Positions 51,619 to 62,254 of a stretch of DNA of 64,000 nt are shown piece by piece (position 1 is the stretch's first letter; every line of letters begins with the position of its first letter). The notes beneath the pieces are model-generated. The model ran no database searches, was not told where the DNA came from, and was given only the letters and a program-made list of their open reading frames with translations. The position numbers and the translations under genes were made by a program. The stretch covers positions 1 through 64,000 of the forward strand of contig NZ_FRFF01000157.1 in assembly GCF_900143625.1 (NCBI RefSeq). Direction: 5' to 3'. Source of the stretch: Nocardiopsis sp. JB363. Lineage in GTDB: Bacteria; Actinomycetota; Actinomycetes; Streptosporangiales; Streptosporangiaceae.

Positions 51619-52361
51619 GTCGCCCCCCTACGGCCGTGTGCCGCCCACCGCCTCGTGATGGTGGGCACTGCGTCGACCACACTCGCAGTCGCGCCGCAAA
51701 GGAAACTGCGTCAAATCGGGCGTGTCACCGAAAAGCTTCCTCAATCCCTGGCAAAGCGCACAGAAGCACCAGAGCGCGACCACTGTGGACTGTTCACGAG
51801 AAACCGATCAGAATTCATCTCGACTTCAAGACGAGTTTCCCGACTAATTCACCAACGCGGGAACCGCTTCGGTCGAATACGTGACAAGTGATCCCTAAGG
51901 GACTCAACGGACACATGGGGATGTCCGGAATCCGCCTCGACTCGCCCGAGGCGCATTCGGTCATCCCTACCCGCATGAACCCCGTGGTCAACATGGGAGA
52001 AGAATTTTCGGACTTTTCGCGAAGAGGCACGGGAAAGCGACCACAGAAACCCCTGAATCAGTAGTGCCCAACTGCCTGATTTGCGAGGTTTTCCAGGGTG
52101 AAACCCGACAAATACCAGGTCCGGCCCGGAGAGGCCAGTGTGATGAGGATCACATTAATTATCCGGCCCCGGCACTCCGCCAAACCCCGCTATAGGGCCG
52201 ACGATAGACAGCGGAGGGCACCGAAGCCGCAATCTGGACAGTTTCCGATCCAGCACTTCGTCGAATCCGTCCTGCGTTGGATGAACTTCTGATTATTTCC
52301 GCACGCGAGTCACCGCGTGCTGCCCAATAACGCCCGAACCACGACAATGACGGTGTAGCCA
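51619..52361. promoter_or_regulatory. 743-base lower-GC divergent region (PBP / glgE operon)
   Basis: The longest gap in the window, between the divergent PBP gene and the glgE operon, with visibly lower GC throughout. It contains a CRP-type palindrome (52139-52154), a dyad CCTCGACTCGCCCGAGG near 51936, and a 49-codon ORF (51915-52064, plus strand) without ribosome site or recognisable features. I call no gene, but a small RNA or long 5' leader is possible. Confidence 0.5.
52139..52154. promoter_or_regulatory. Perfect CRP/GlxR-type binding site upstream of glgE
   Basis: TGTGA-TGAGGA-TCACA fits the CRP/GlxR consensus TGTGA-N6-TCACA in all fixed positions. It lies 208 bases before the glgE ATG, next to ATTAATTAT, which could be part of a promoter. 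cAMP-dependent control of alpha-glucan and trehalose metabolism is the natural inference. Confidence 0.6.
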
Positions 52362-54329
52362 ATGATCGGACGACTGCCCATCCTCGATATCTCTCCAGAG
52401 AACAATCTCGGTCCGGTGAAAGCGGTCCCCGAAGAACGTTTCACCGTCGGCGCGACCGTGATCCGCGAAGGGCACGACTCCCTCGCGGCGGGCGTTGTCG
52501 TCCACTCCCCCCGAGGACGCCGGCAGCCTCTCGTCCCGATGCGCGAGAAGGCCCCGGGGACCGACCGCTACGAGGCCGAGATCAGCCTGCCCAGTGAAGG
52601 TCAGTGGTCCTTCTCCGTCGAGTCCTGGAGCGACCCCTTCGCCACCTGGCTCCACGTCGCCCACGTGAAACTCCCCCTCGACACCGACACGGACCTCGTC
52701 CTGGAGGAGGGCGCCCGCCTGCTCGCCCGGGCCGGCCGCCGCGTCCCCCGGGACCCCGCCTTGACCAAGGCCGCCAAGGTCCTGCGCGACACCTCCCTGT
52801 CGCCCATGGAACGCTTCGAGACCGCCGTCACCGACGACGTCGTCTCCGCCATGGAACACCACCCCCTCCGCGAGCTCGTCACGAGGTCGAAGCGGACCAA
52901 GGTCGTCGTGCACCGCGAGCGCGCCCTGTTCGGCTCCTGGTACGAGTTCTTCCCCCGTTCGGAGGGCGCCCAGGTCGACACCGTTCCCGGCCGGGAACTC
53001 TCCGGCACCTTCGCCACGGCCGCCAAGCGGCTGCCCGCCATCGCCGACATGGGCTTCGACGTGGTGTACCTGCCCCCGATCCACCCGGTCGGCGCCGCTC
53101 ACCGCAAGGGCCCGAACAACACTCTGCACGCGCGCGCCGGCGACCCCGGGTCGGTGTGGGCCATCGGGTCGGTCGACGGAGGCCACGACGCCGTCCACCC
53201 GGACCTGGGCACCCTCGCCGACTTCGACGCGTTCGTGGCCGAGGCCGCCGAACACGACCTGGAGATCGCCCTGGACCTGGCGCTGCAGTGCTCCCCCGAC
53301 CACCCTTGGGTCACCGAGCACCCGGAATGGTTCACCACCCGCGTCGACGGCACCATCGCCTACGCGGAGAACCCGCCGAAGAAGTACCAGGACATCTACC
53401 CGCTCTGCTTCGACAACGACTTCGAGGGCCTGTACGCCGAGGTCGTGCGAGTGGTCCGGCACTGGATGGACCACGGGGTGCGGATCTTCCGGGTGGACAA
53501 CCCGCACACCAAGCCCGTCGCGTTCTGGCAGCGTCTGCTCGCCGACATCGCCCGCACCGACCCGGACGTGCTCTTCCTGGCCGAGGCCTTCACGCGCCCC
53601 GCCATGATGCGCACCCTGGCCAAGGTCGGGTTCCACCAGTCCTACACCTACTTCACCTGGCGCAACGGCAAGGACGAGCTCACCGACTACCTCACCGAGC
53701 TCGGGCAGGAGAGCGCGCACTACCTGCGGCCCAACCTGTTCGCCAACACCCCCGACATCCTCAACGCCTACCTCCAGCACGGCGGCCGTCCCGCCTTCGA
53801 GGTACGCGCGGTACTGGCCGCGACGCTCTCACCGACCTGGGGAATCTACTCGGGCTTCGAACTGTGCGAGAACTCCCCCGCCGCGCCCGGCAGCGAGGAG
53901 TACCTGCACTCGGAGAAGTACGAGTACCGCCCCCGCGATTGGGCGGCGGCCGACGCCTCCGGCACGACCATCGCCCCTCTCGTCACCCGTCTCAACGAGC
54001 TGCGCCGGGCCCACCCCGCCCTGCGCGAACTGCGCAACCTTCGGTTCCACCACGTGGACCGGCCGGAGATCGTCTGCTTCTCCAAGCACCGTCCCGGCTC
54101 CCCCGGTGAACCCGACGACGCCGTCATCGTCGTCGTCAATCTCGACCCGCACCGGGCCCATGAGGCCACGGTGCATCTCGACCTGCCGTCGATCGGCCAC
54201 ACGCGGGAGGAGGACCTCAAGGTGACCGACGAATTGACCGGCCACTCCTACACATGGCGAGCCGGCAACTACGTCCGACTCGACCCGGCGACCGGGCCCG
54301 CGCACGTGTTCACCGTCAACGGCAGATAG
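52362..54329 (+). CDS. glgE: Maltosyltransferase GlgE (alpha-1,4-glucan:maltose-1-phosphate)
   Basis: 655-residue GH13_3 enzyme that extends alpha-1,4-glucan with maltose from maltose-1-phosphate. The N-terminal beta domains (about 15-120) include GQWSFSVESWSDPFATW. The catalytic barrel has MGFDVVYLPPIHPVG, the nucleophile in RIFRVDNPHTKP (about D380), the acid/base in LFLAEAFTRP (about E408), and the phosphate-binding NPPKKYQDIYP. The length matches streptomycete GlgE. First gene of glgE-treS-mak-glgB. Start ATG 52362 fits the family N-terminus, although the upstream ribosome site is weak. Confidence 0.95.
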   Translation: MIGRLPILDISPENNLGPVKAVPEERFTVGATVIREGHDSLAAGVVVHSPRGRRQPLVPMREKAPGTDRYEAEISLPSEGQWSFSVESWSDPFATWLHVAHVKLPLDTDTDLVLEEGARLLARAGRRVPRDPALTKAAKVLRDTSLSPMERFETAVTDDVVSAMEHHPLRELVTRSKRTKVVVHRERALFGSWYEFFPRSEGAQVDTVPGRELSGTFATAAKRLPAIADMGFDVVYLPPIHPVGAAHRKGPNNTLHARAGDPGSVWAIGSVDGGHDAVHPDLGTLADFDAFVAEAAEHDLEIALDLALQCSPDHPWVTEHPEWFTTRVDGTIAYAENPPKKYQDIYPLCFDNDFEGLYAEVVRVVRHWMDHGVRIFRVDNPHTKPVAFWQRLLADIARTDPDVLFLAEAFTRPAMMRTLAKVGFHQSYTYFTWRNGKDELTDYLTELGQESAHYLRPNLFANTPDILNAYLQHGGRPAFEVRAVLAATLSPTWGIYSGFELCENSPAAPGSEEYLHSEKYEYRPRDWAAADASGTTIAPLVTRLNELRRAHPALRELRNLRFHHVDRPEIVCFSKHRPGSPGEPDDAVIVVVNLDPHRAHEATVHLDLPSIGHTREEDLKVTDELTGHSYTWRAGNYVRLDPATGPAHVFTVNGR

Positions 54330-54429
54330 CGGGTCGGGGTCACCGGAACACGGCGGTCGCAGCACCGTCGTCGCCCGGCTCCCGCACGCCTGTTGATCCG
54401 ATGTCGAACATTTTGGTGGGGAGTAGTAG

Positions 54430-56346
<1,917 letters not shown>

Positions 56347-56347
56347 C

Positions 56348-57727
56348 ATGTCGCAGCTCGAAGAACTCCTGGCAGTCTGGCTACCCCGTCAACGATGGTT
56401 CTCCGGCAAGGGGATCCCGATCCGTCGAGTCCGGGTCGAGAGCAGGTACACCCTGGTCTCGGCCGGCCCCGGCGGCCCCGACCTGAACGTGCTCGTGGTC
56501 CAGGCCGGTCAACGCGGCACGAGCTCCCGCTACCAGGTGATGCTCGGATCGCGCCCGCCCCGGTCGCTGCCGCCCCACCTGGCCCGCTCCGCCATCGGCG
56601 TGTGTCCGGTGGCGGGCGGGCGGCCCCGGGTGGTCTACGACGCGGCGCACGATCCGCAGCTCACGTCGATGCTCCTGGAACGGTTCACCTGCGATGAGGA
56701 CGGCGAGCGTCGGGGTCGGGTGCGTTTTCGCACCCTTCCCGGCGCCGAGGTCCGGGCGTGCGGTTCGGGCCGGCTCCTGACCGGCGAGCAGTCCAACACC
56801 TCACTGGTGTACGGGAACGACTACGTCCTCAAGACCTTCCGCAGGCTCTGGCCGGGACGCAACCCGGACCTGGAGCTGAACATGGCGCTGTCCGGCTCGC
56901 CGTATGTGGCGCGCCCGTGCGGGTGGATCGAGGCGGACCTGTCCGGGCACACCACGCCCACCACGTTGGCGCTGCTCCAGACGTTCGTGCCGGACGCCAC
57001 CGACGGCTGGGTGCTGGCCACCGAGAACGTGCGCACCCTGTTGGACGGCGAGGACGCCGACTTCAGCGAGGAGTCGGCGCGGCTGGGGCACACCACCGCG
57101 AAGGTGCACAGCTCGCTGGCTCAGGCGCTGCCCACCGACGTGCTCTCCCCCGTCTCTGCGGCCGAGCTGGCCGACGCGATGGTGGAGCGGTTGGCGATGG
57201 CCAGCGGCGAGGTGCCCGAACTGGCCGAACACGCGCCCAGGGTGATGGAGGCCTACGCCGACTTCGCCCGGGTGGACGAACCGCTGCCGATACAGCGCAT
57301 CCACGGCGACTACCACCTAGGACAGGTCATCCGCCCCGAATCCGGGTGGGTGCTGCTGGACTTCGAGGGCGAACCCACGGTGTCGGTGCGAGAACGCCAA
57401 CGCCTGTCCAGTCCGCTGCGCGACGTGGCGGGGATGCTGCGCTCCTTCGACTACGCGGCCGGATACCTGCTGGTCGGACACCCCGGAGATCCGGAGCTGG
57501 CATGGGCCGCCCAAGCCTGGGCGCGCCGCAACCGAGAGGCGTTCTGCCGCGGTTACGCCGACGGTGGGGGCGCCGACCCCGAGAAGCACCTGATCGTCCT
57601 GCGGGCCTTCGAGTTCGACAAGGCGGTCTACGAGGTCCTGTACGAGGCGCGCAACCGCCCCGACTGGCTTCGGGTGCCGCTCGATTCCATCGCCACAGCG
57701 GCCGGAGCGCCTCCGGTGCCCGGCTGA
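56348..57727 (+). CDS. mak: Maltokinase (Mak/Pep2)
   Basis: 459-residue aminoglycoside-phosphotransferase-fold kinase that makes maltose-1-phosphate. N-terminal cap LAVWLPRQRWFSGKG is typical. Then GEQSNTSLVYGNDYVLKTFRRL (ATP-binding Lys), catalytic RIHGDYHLGQVI and LLDFEGEPTVSVRERQ (Mg-binding). ATG 56348 directly follows the treS stop; an upstream in-frame ATG at 56318 overlaps treS and is the alternative. Third gene in the GlgE pathway operon. Confidence 0.93.
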   Translation: MSQLEELLAVWLPRQRWFSGKGIPIRRVRVESRYTLVSAGPGGPDLNVLVVQAGQRGTSSRYQVMLGSRPPRSLPPHLARSAIGVCPVAGGRPRVVYDAAHDPQLTSMLLERFTCDEDGERRGRVRFRTLPGAEVRACGSGRLLTGEQSNTSLVYGNDYVLKTFRRLWPGRNPDLELNMALSGSPYVARPCGWIEADLSGHTTPTTLALLQTFVPDATDGWVLATENVRTLLDGEDADFSEESARLGHTTAKVHSSLAQALPTDVLSPVSAAELADAMVERLAMASGEVPELAEHAPRVMEAYADFARVDEPLPIQRIHGDYHLGQVIRPESGWVLLDFEGEPTVSVRERQRLSSPLRDVAGMLRSFDYAAGYLLVGHPGDPELAWAAQAWARRNREAFCRGYADGGGADPEKHLIVLRAFEFDKAVYEVLYEARNRPDWLRVPLDSIATAAGAPPVPG

Positions 57728-57733
57728 TTCCCC

Positions 57734-57763
57734 GGCGGCCGCCGTTCGCGCACGGCGGCCGCC
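57734..57763 (+). terminator. Strong hairpin between mak and glgB
   Basis: A perfect 12-bp stem GGCGGCCGCCGT / ACGGCGGCCGCC with a 6-base loop, just after mak. There is no U-tract, so it may be a partial terminator or a processing/stability element that sets the lower or higher level of glgB. Confidence 0.5.
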
Positions 57764-57827
57764 CCTTCGTCCCCCCGCCGAACCAGCGCCTCCCCATCCG
57801 AACACCACGAGTCATCACGGAGTCGAA

Positions 57828-60179
57828 TTGTCACCGCGTACGTCCAAGAAGGCCGCTACAGCCGACGAACAGCCGGCGGCGAAGCCCTCGGCGGCGAAGA
57901 AGGCGCCCGGCAAGAAGAAGACCACGAAGTCGACCGAGACCAAGAGGACGGTCGAGGCCACACAGGCCGCGGCCCCGAAGAAGACTGTCGGGGCGGCGCC
58001 GAAGCGCACCCGCGGCCCCGCCCCGCTCGCGCGGGACCTGGTCACCGAACTCGACCGCGTGGTCGACGGCCACCACCACGACCCGCACTCGGTCCTCGGC
58101 CTGCACGGACGCGACCTGCGTGTCCTGCGCCCGGGGGCGGTCGAGGTGCACGCCGTTCTGCCCGACGACACCCGGGTGGCACTGCCCCACCGCCACCGCG
58201 GCGTGTTCGCGGCCCGCCTGCCGAAGAAGGCCGACGACTACCGTGTCGCGGTCCGTTACGAGGACGGGCCCGAGCTCCTCCAGGCGGACCCCTACCGATT
58301 CGCTCCCACGTTGGGCGAACTCGACCTGCACCTGATCGGCGAGGGTCGGCACGAGGAGCTGTGGCACGCCCTGGGCGCGCACGTCGTCGAGATGGACGGT
58401 CCGCTGGGCGAGGTGCCCGGGACGCGGTTCGCGGTCTGGGCGCCCGACGCTCGCGGGGTCCGGGTCATCGGCGACTTCGACCACTGGAGCGGGATCGCCC
58501 ACCCGATGCGCAGCCTCGGATCCAGCGGGGTGTGGGAGCTGTTCCTTCCCGGGCTCGGCGACGGCGACCTGTACAAGTTCCAGATCCTCGGCGCGGACGG
58601 GCACTGGCGGGACAAGGCCGACCCCATGGCCCGCCGCACCCAGATGCCGCCGGCCACCGCCTCGGTCGTCACCGTCTCCGATCACGTGTGGGCCGACCAG
58701 GAGTGGATGGCCGAACGCAAGGGCGTGGAACCGCACCGGGCGCCGATGAGCGTCTACGAGGTGCACATGGGGTCTTGGCGGCCGGGGCTCTCCTACACCG
58801 AGCTGGCCGAGGAACTGGTGTCCTACGTGACCGAGATGGGCTTCACGCACGTGGAGTTCCTGCCGGTGGCCGGGCACCCGTTCGACGGTTCCTGGGGTTA
58901 CCAGGTCACCTCCTACTACGCGCCCACGCCTCGATTCGGGTCCCCCGACGAGTTCCGCCACCTGGTGGACGCGCTGCACCGGGCGGGTGTCGGCGTGTTC
59001 CTGGACTGGGTGCCGGCGCACTTCCCCAAGGACGAGTGGGCGCTGGCCCGGTTCGACGGCAGCGCCCTGTACGAACACCCGGACCCGCGCCGTGGCGAGC
59101 ACCCCGACTGGGGCACGCTCATCTTCAACTACGGGCGGACCGAGGTGCGCAACTTCCTCGTCGCCAACGCCCTGTACTGGTTGGAGGAGTTCCACATCGA
59201 CGGGCTGCGGGTGGACGCGGTCGCCTCGATGATCTACCTCGACTACTCGCGCGACTCCGGTGACTGGGAGCCGAACATGTTCGGCGGCCGGGAGAACCTG
59301 GAGGCCATCGACTTCGTCAAGGATCTCAACACCACGGTCTACCGCCGCAACCCCGACGTGGCGATGATCGCGGAGGAGTCGACCGCGTACACGGGGGTGA
59401 CCACCCCGGTGGACCAAGGCGGTCTCGGGTTCGGGCTGAAGTGGAACATGGGGTGGATGCACGACTCCCTGGAGTACGTGAAGAAGGAGCCGATCCACCG
59501 CGAGTACCACCACAACGACATCACGTTCTCGATGGTGTACGCCTACAGCGAGAACTACGTGCTGCCGCTGTCGCACGATGAGGTCGTGCACGGCAAGGCG
59601 TCGCTGTTCAACAAGCCTCCGGGGGACGAGTGGCAGCGGGCGGCGACGCTGCGGGCGCTGCTGGCGTTCATGTGGTCCCACCCGGGCAAGCAGTTGCTGT
59701 TCATGGGCGGAGAGATCGCCCAAGGCGAGGAGTGGTCGCACGAGGAGGGCGTGCCGTGGTGGCTGCTTCAATACGACCACCACGCGGGCACGCAGCAGCT
59801 GGTCAAGGCGCTCAACGACGCCTACCGGCCACGGCCGGCGCTGTGGTCGTTGGACACCGACCCGGCCGGGTTCACCTGGTTGGACGGCGGTGACCACCAG
59901 GGCAACACCCTGAGTCACCTCCGTCGCGGCGAGGACGGTTCGGTACTGGCGTGCGCGGTGAACTTCTCACCGGTGCCCCGCCCGAACTGGCGGATCGGTC
60001 TGCCGGTCGAGGGCCGGTGGAACACGGTGGTCAACTCCGACGACCCGCGCTTCGGTGGTTCGGGGTACGAGGCCCCCGTCTCCGTGGCGGCCCGGGCCCA
60101 GGAGTGGCACGGTCAGCCGTTCTCGGCGGAGATCTCCCTGCCCCCGCTCGGCGCCGTCTGGCTCGAACCCGCGCGCTGA
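57828..60179 (+). CDS. glgB: 1,4-alpha-glucan branching enzyme with basic N-terminal extension
   Basis: 783-residue GH13_9 branching enzyme. N-terminal modules: CBM48-like with HDPHSVLGLHGRDLRVLRPG, then TRFAVWAPDARGVRVIGDFDHW. Barrel: THVEFLPVAGHPFDGSWGYQ, nucleophile GLRVDAVASMIYLDYSR (about D462), acid/base MIAEESTAYTGVT (about E515), and PLSHDEVVHGK. It introduces alpha-1,6 branches. The first 65 residues are unusual: Lys/Ala/Pro/Thr-rich like a histone H1 tail (KKAPGKKKTTKSTETKR). The start is TTG 57828 with ACGGAG upstream. Confidence 0.94.
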   Translation: MSPRTSKKAATADEQPAAKPSAAKKAPGKKKTTKSTETKRTVEATQAAAPKKTVGAAPKRTRGPAPLARDLVTELDRVVDGHHHDPHSVLGLHGRDLRVLRPGAVEVHAVLPDDTRVALPHRHRGVFAARLPKKADDYRVAVRYEDGPELLQADPYRFAPTLGELDLHLIGEGRHEELWHALGAHVVEMDGPLGEVPGTRFAVWAPDARGVRVIGDFDHWSGIAHPMRSLGSSGVWELFLPGLGDGDLYKFQILGADGHWRDKADPMARRTQMPPATASVVTVSDHVWADQEWMAERKGVEPHRAPMSVYEVHMGSWRPGLSYTELAEELVSYVTEMGFTHVEFLPVAGHPFDGSWGYQVTSYYAPTPRFGSPDEFRHLVDALHRAGVGVFLDWVPAHFPKDEWALARFDGSALYEHPDPRRGEHPDWGTLIFNYGRTEVRNFLVANALYWLEEFHIDGLRVDAVASMIYLDYSRDSGDWEPNMFGGRENLEAIDFVKDLNTTVYRRNPDVAMIAEESTAYTGVTTPVDQGGLGFGLKWNMGWMHDSLEYVKKEPIHREYHHNDITFSMVYAYSENYVLPLSHDEVVHGKASLFNKPPGDEWQRAATLRALLAFMWSHPGKQLLFMGGEIAQGEEWSHEEGVPWWLLQYDHHAGTQQLVKALNDAYRPRPALWSLDTDPAGFTWLDGGDHQGNTLSHLRRGEDGSVLACAVNFSPVPRPNWRIGLPVEGRWNTVVNSDDPRFGGSGYEAPVSVAARAQEWHGQPFSAEISLPPLGAVWLEPAR

Positions 60180-60195
60180 GGTCCGGGTGAGAGCC

Positions 60196-60232
60196 AGGGC
60201 CCTGGACGTTCCCCCGGAACGTCCAGGGCCCT
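60196..60232. terminator. Terminator of the glgE operon
   Basis: A 17-bp perfect stem AGGGCCCTGGACGTTCC with a CCC loop, followed by CTTTCGTCC. It lies between convergent glgB (ends 60179) and the TetR gene (ends 60245) and may serve both. Confidence 0.9.
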
Positions 60233-60244
60233 CTTTCGTCCCGT

Positions 60245-60847
60245 TCAGCGCGTGGTGATCAGGGCGACGGTGGCGTCGATGGCGGAACGGAGGCCGTCCA
60301 GCGAGGCCCCCTCGGGCAGGCGGGCGCAGGTGAGCCAGAGGCCGTCGATCATCACCAGGAGCAGCTCGGCGAGGGCCTCGGGGTCCTGGCCGGGCGCGAG
60401 TTCCCCCTGGTCGCGGGCGTAGTCGAGCGCGGCGGCCAGGTTGGCGCGCGCTTGTGCGTCCAGGTCGGCGAGCACCTCGGCGAACCCGGGATCGACGGCG
60501 GCGCGAGCGTAGAAGGCGGCCCAGATGCGGGCCTGGGCGCGGCGGCGTTCGTCGGTGGGCAGCAGATCGACGAGGACGGCGCGTAGTCCCTCGGTGAAGG
60601 TCAGTGTCTCCGGGCCGACCCGGACGCGGGAGAAGCGGTCGGCGACCTCCGCCACGGAGGTGTCCAGGGCGAAGCGGAGCAGGTCGTCCTTGGTGGGGAA
60701 CTCGCGTTGGACGGCGCCGACGGACAGTCTCGCCTCGGCGGCGACCACTCGGACGCTGACCCCTTCGATCCCTTCACGGGCGGCGATGCGGTGGATCGCC
60801 TCGGCCACGCTCAGGCGACGGTTCTGTCTGTTCACGACCTTCGGCAC
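60245..60847 (-). CDS. TetR family regulator, divergent from an esterase
   Basis: About 200-residue TetR-type repressor. HTH: GVSVRVVAAEARLSVGAVQREF. The C-terminal ligand domain resembles the BetI/PfmR-like TetR_C group (ARIWAAFYARAAVDPGFAEVL). GTG 60847 is taken as start; the frame extends to 60889 but that would overlap the promoter. It probably represses itself and the esterase through the palindromes at 60877-60905. Confidence 0.82.
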   Translation of the reverse strand: MPKVVNRQNRRLSVAEAIHRIAAREGIEGVSVRVVAAEARLSVGAVQREFPTKDDLLRFALDTSVAEVADRFSRVRVGPETLTFTEGLRAVLVDLLPTDERRRAQARIWAAFYARAAVDPGFAEVLADLDAQARANLAAALDYARDQGELAPGQDPEALAELLLVMIDGLWLTCARLPEGASLDGLRSAIDATVALITTR

Positions 60848-60876
60848 CCGTTCATTCTGGCACAACCACACGACAT

Positions 60877-60905
60877 GATACGTTCGCATCGATACACACG
60901 TATCG
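60877..60905. promoter_or_regulatory. Nested palindromes, probable TetR operator
   Basis: CGATAC-ACAC-GTATCG (60890-60905) is a perfect inverted repeat. GATACGT (60877-60883) also pairs with ACGTATC (60898-60904). The array sits between the divergent TetR and esterase genes and abuts the esterase ribosome site (GGAAGG). Confidence 0.65.
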
Positions 60906-60918
60906 GAAGGTTGTCGCC

Positions 60919-62082
60919 ATGCCCCGCCCCCTGATCCGCCGTACCCTCCTGACCTTCTCCGCCCTGTTCGCGCTGCCGGGCGTCATCACCCTGGCCCTGG
61001 TCCTGTTGCCACCGCCGTCCTGGGAGGGATGGCAGTTCGCGCTCCTCGCCCTGGAGTTCTCACTGTTCATGGCCCTTCCCGCGCTGTGCGGACTCATTCT
61101 GGCCCTACTCGCCCGGGGCCGATGGGGAGGGATGCTCGCAGGGGCCAACGCCCTGTTGTTGATGCTGACCCTCGTGCCATCGGCGACGCTGTGGAACACC
61201 GCTCGGACCGAGAAGGCACCGTTGAGCCTGAGCGCCTACACCGCGGGCCTGGCCACCGACACCGACCGAGAACCCCTCACCACGGCCTACCACCGGGTGG
61301 ACGGCGATCCCCTGGAGCTGGACGTATGGGAGCCCGCCGAACCCTCGGACGACCCGCTGCCGATCGTGGTCAACGTTCACGGCGGGGCCGACGACCTCCC
61401 GCAGAGCCTGCTGCCGCGTTGGGACACCTGGATGGCCGACGGGGACCGGGTGGTGTTCGAGGTCGACTACCGCTTCTTCCCCGACGGCGCGTGGGAGGAA
61501 TCGGTGGCGGACGTGCGGTGCGCCCTGGGGTGGGTCCACGAGAACGCCGCCGAGTACGGCGGCGACCCGGACCGGATCGCCGTCACCGGCCAGTCCGCCG
61601 GCGGTCTGTTGGCCCTGCTGTCGACCTACACCGACCAGGTGGATCCGTCATGCGACACCGAGGTCCCGGACGTGGCCGCCGTGGTCGCCTGGTACTCCGT
61701 GGCCGACGGCACCGCCGACGCACCAGAGGTGCCCTGGCGCCAGCGCCGCTCCCCCATCGGCGACGAGTTGCTGGAATCCAGCGAGCGCATGGTGGGCGGC
61801 GCCCCGGAGGACTTCCCGGAGGAGTACGAGGCCATGTCACCGATCCACCAGGTCACGGCGGACACCCCGCCGACCCTGGTGATCACCGCCGGCCACGACC
61901 TGTTCCTCGACCCCGAGGACAACCGCCGCTTCGTCGCCCGACTCGACGAGGCGGGCGTCCCGCACGACCACCTGGAACTGCCCTGGACCGAGCACATGTT
62001 CGACCTCAACTGGGGCGGCTTCGCGAGCCAGATCACCCGGCACTCCATCGACGGCTTCCTCGACCACCACCTGGTCCCCTGA
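60919..62082 (+). CDS. Membrane-anchored alpha/beta hydrolase (HSL-like esterase)
   Basis: 387-residue protein with three N-terminal helices (about 10-30, 37-58, 68-85) and an alpha/beta-hydrolase domain. Oxyanion motif VNVHGGADD; nucleophile GQSAGG (Ser 226); acid in VITAGHDLFLDPE; His in WTEHMFDL. This fits the hormone-sensitive-lipase/BD-FAE group of esterases. The natural ester is unknown. The divergent TetR probably controls it. A scar resembling its last 24 codons is found at 63706-63776. Confidence 0.85.
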   Translation: MPRPLIRRTLLTFSALFALPGVITLALVLLPPPSWEGWQFALLALEFSLFMALPALCGLILALLARGRWGGMLAGANALLLMLTLVPSATLWNTARTEKAPLSLSAYTAGLATDTDREPLTTAYHRVDGDPLELDVWEPAEPSDDPLPIVVNVHGGADDLPQSLLPRWDTWMADGDRVVFEVDYRFFPDGAWEESVADVRCALGWVHENAAEYGGDPDRIAVTGQSAGGLLALLSTYTDQVDPSCDTEVPDVAAVVAWYSVADGTADAPEVPWRQRRSPIGDELLESSERMVGGAPEDFPEEYEAMSPIHQVTADTPPTLVITAGHDLFLDPEDNRRFVARLDEAGVPHDHLELPWTEHMFDLNWGGFASQITRHSIDGFLDHHLVP

Positions 62083-62254
62083 CGAGCGGCGGCCGGGAAG
62101 GCGAAGACCCGATCACCCGACCACTCTCCGTTCTGTACAAGCGATCCGGAAATTCTCGCCCGTAAGGTGCTTCACTCCGGGGCCGTCACGTGTTCTCTTG
62201 TCCCCACACATGTGTCTTCCGACACAGGCAAACCCCCCGTTGGGAGCCCCTCCT

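Noticed and set aside
51915..52064. 49-codon ORF in the PBP/glgE gap
   Set aside because: No ribosome site, no hydrophobic segment or recognisable motif and no support from neighbouring genes. Listed only as a possibility within the gap description.
58361..59263. Alternative-frame proteins within the glg genes
   Set aside because: Arg/Gly/Pro-rich out-of-frame translations of verified GH13 enzymes; no independent start signals.
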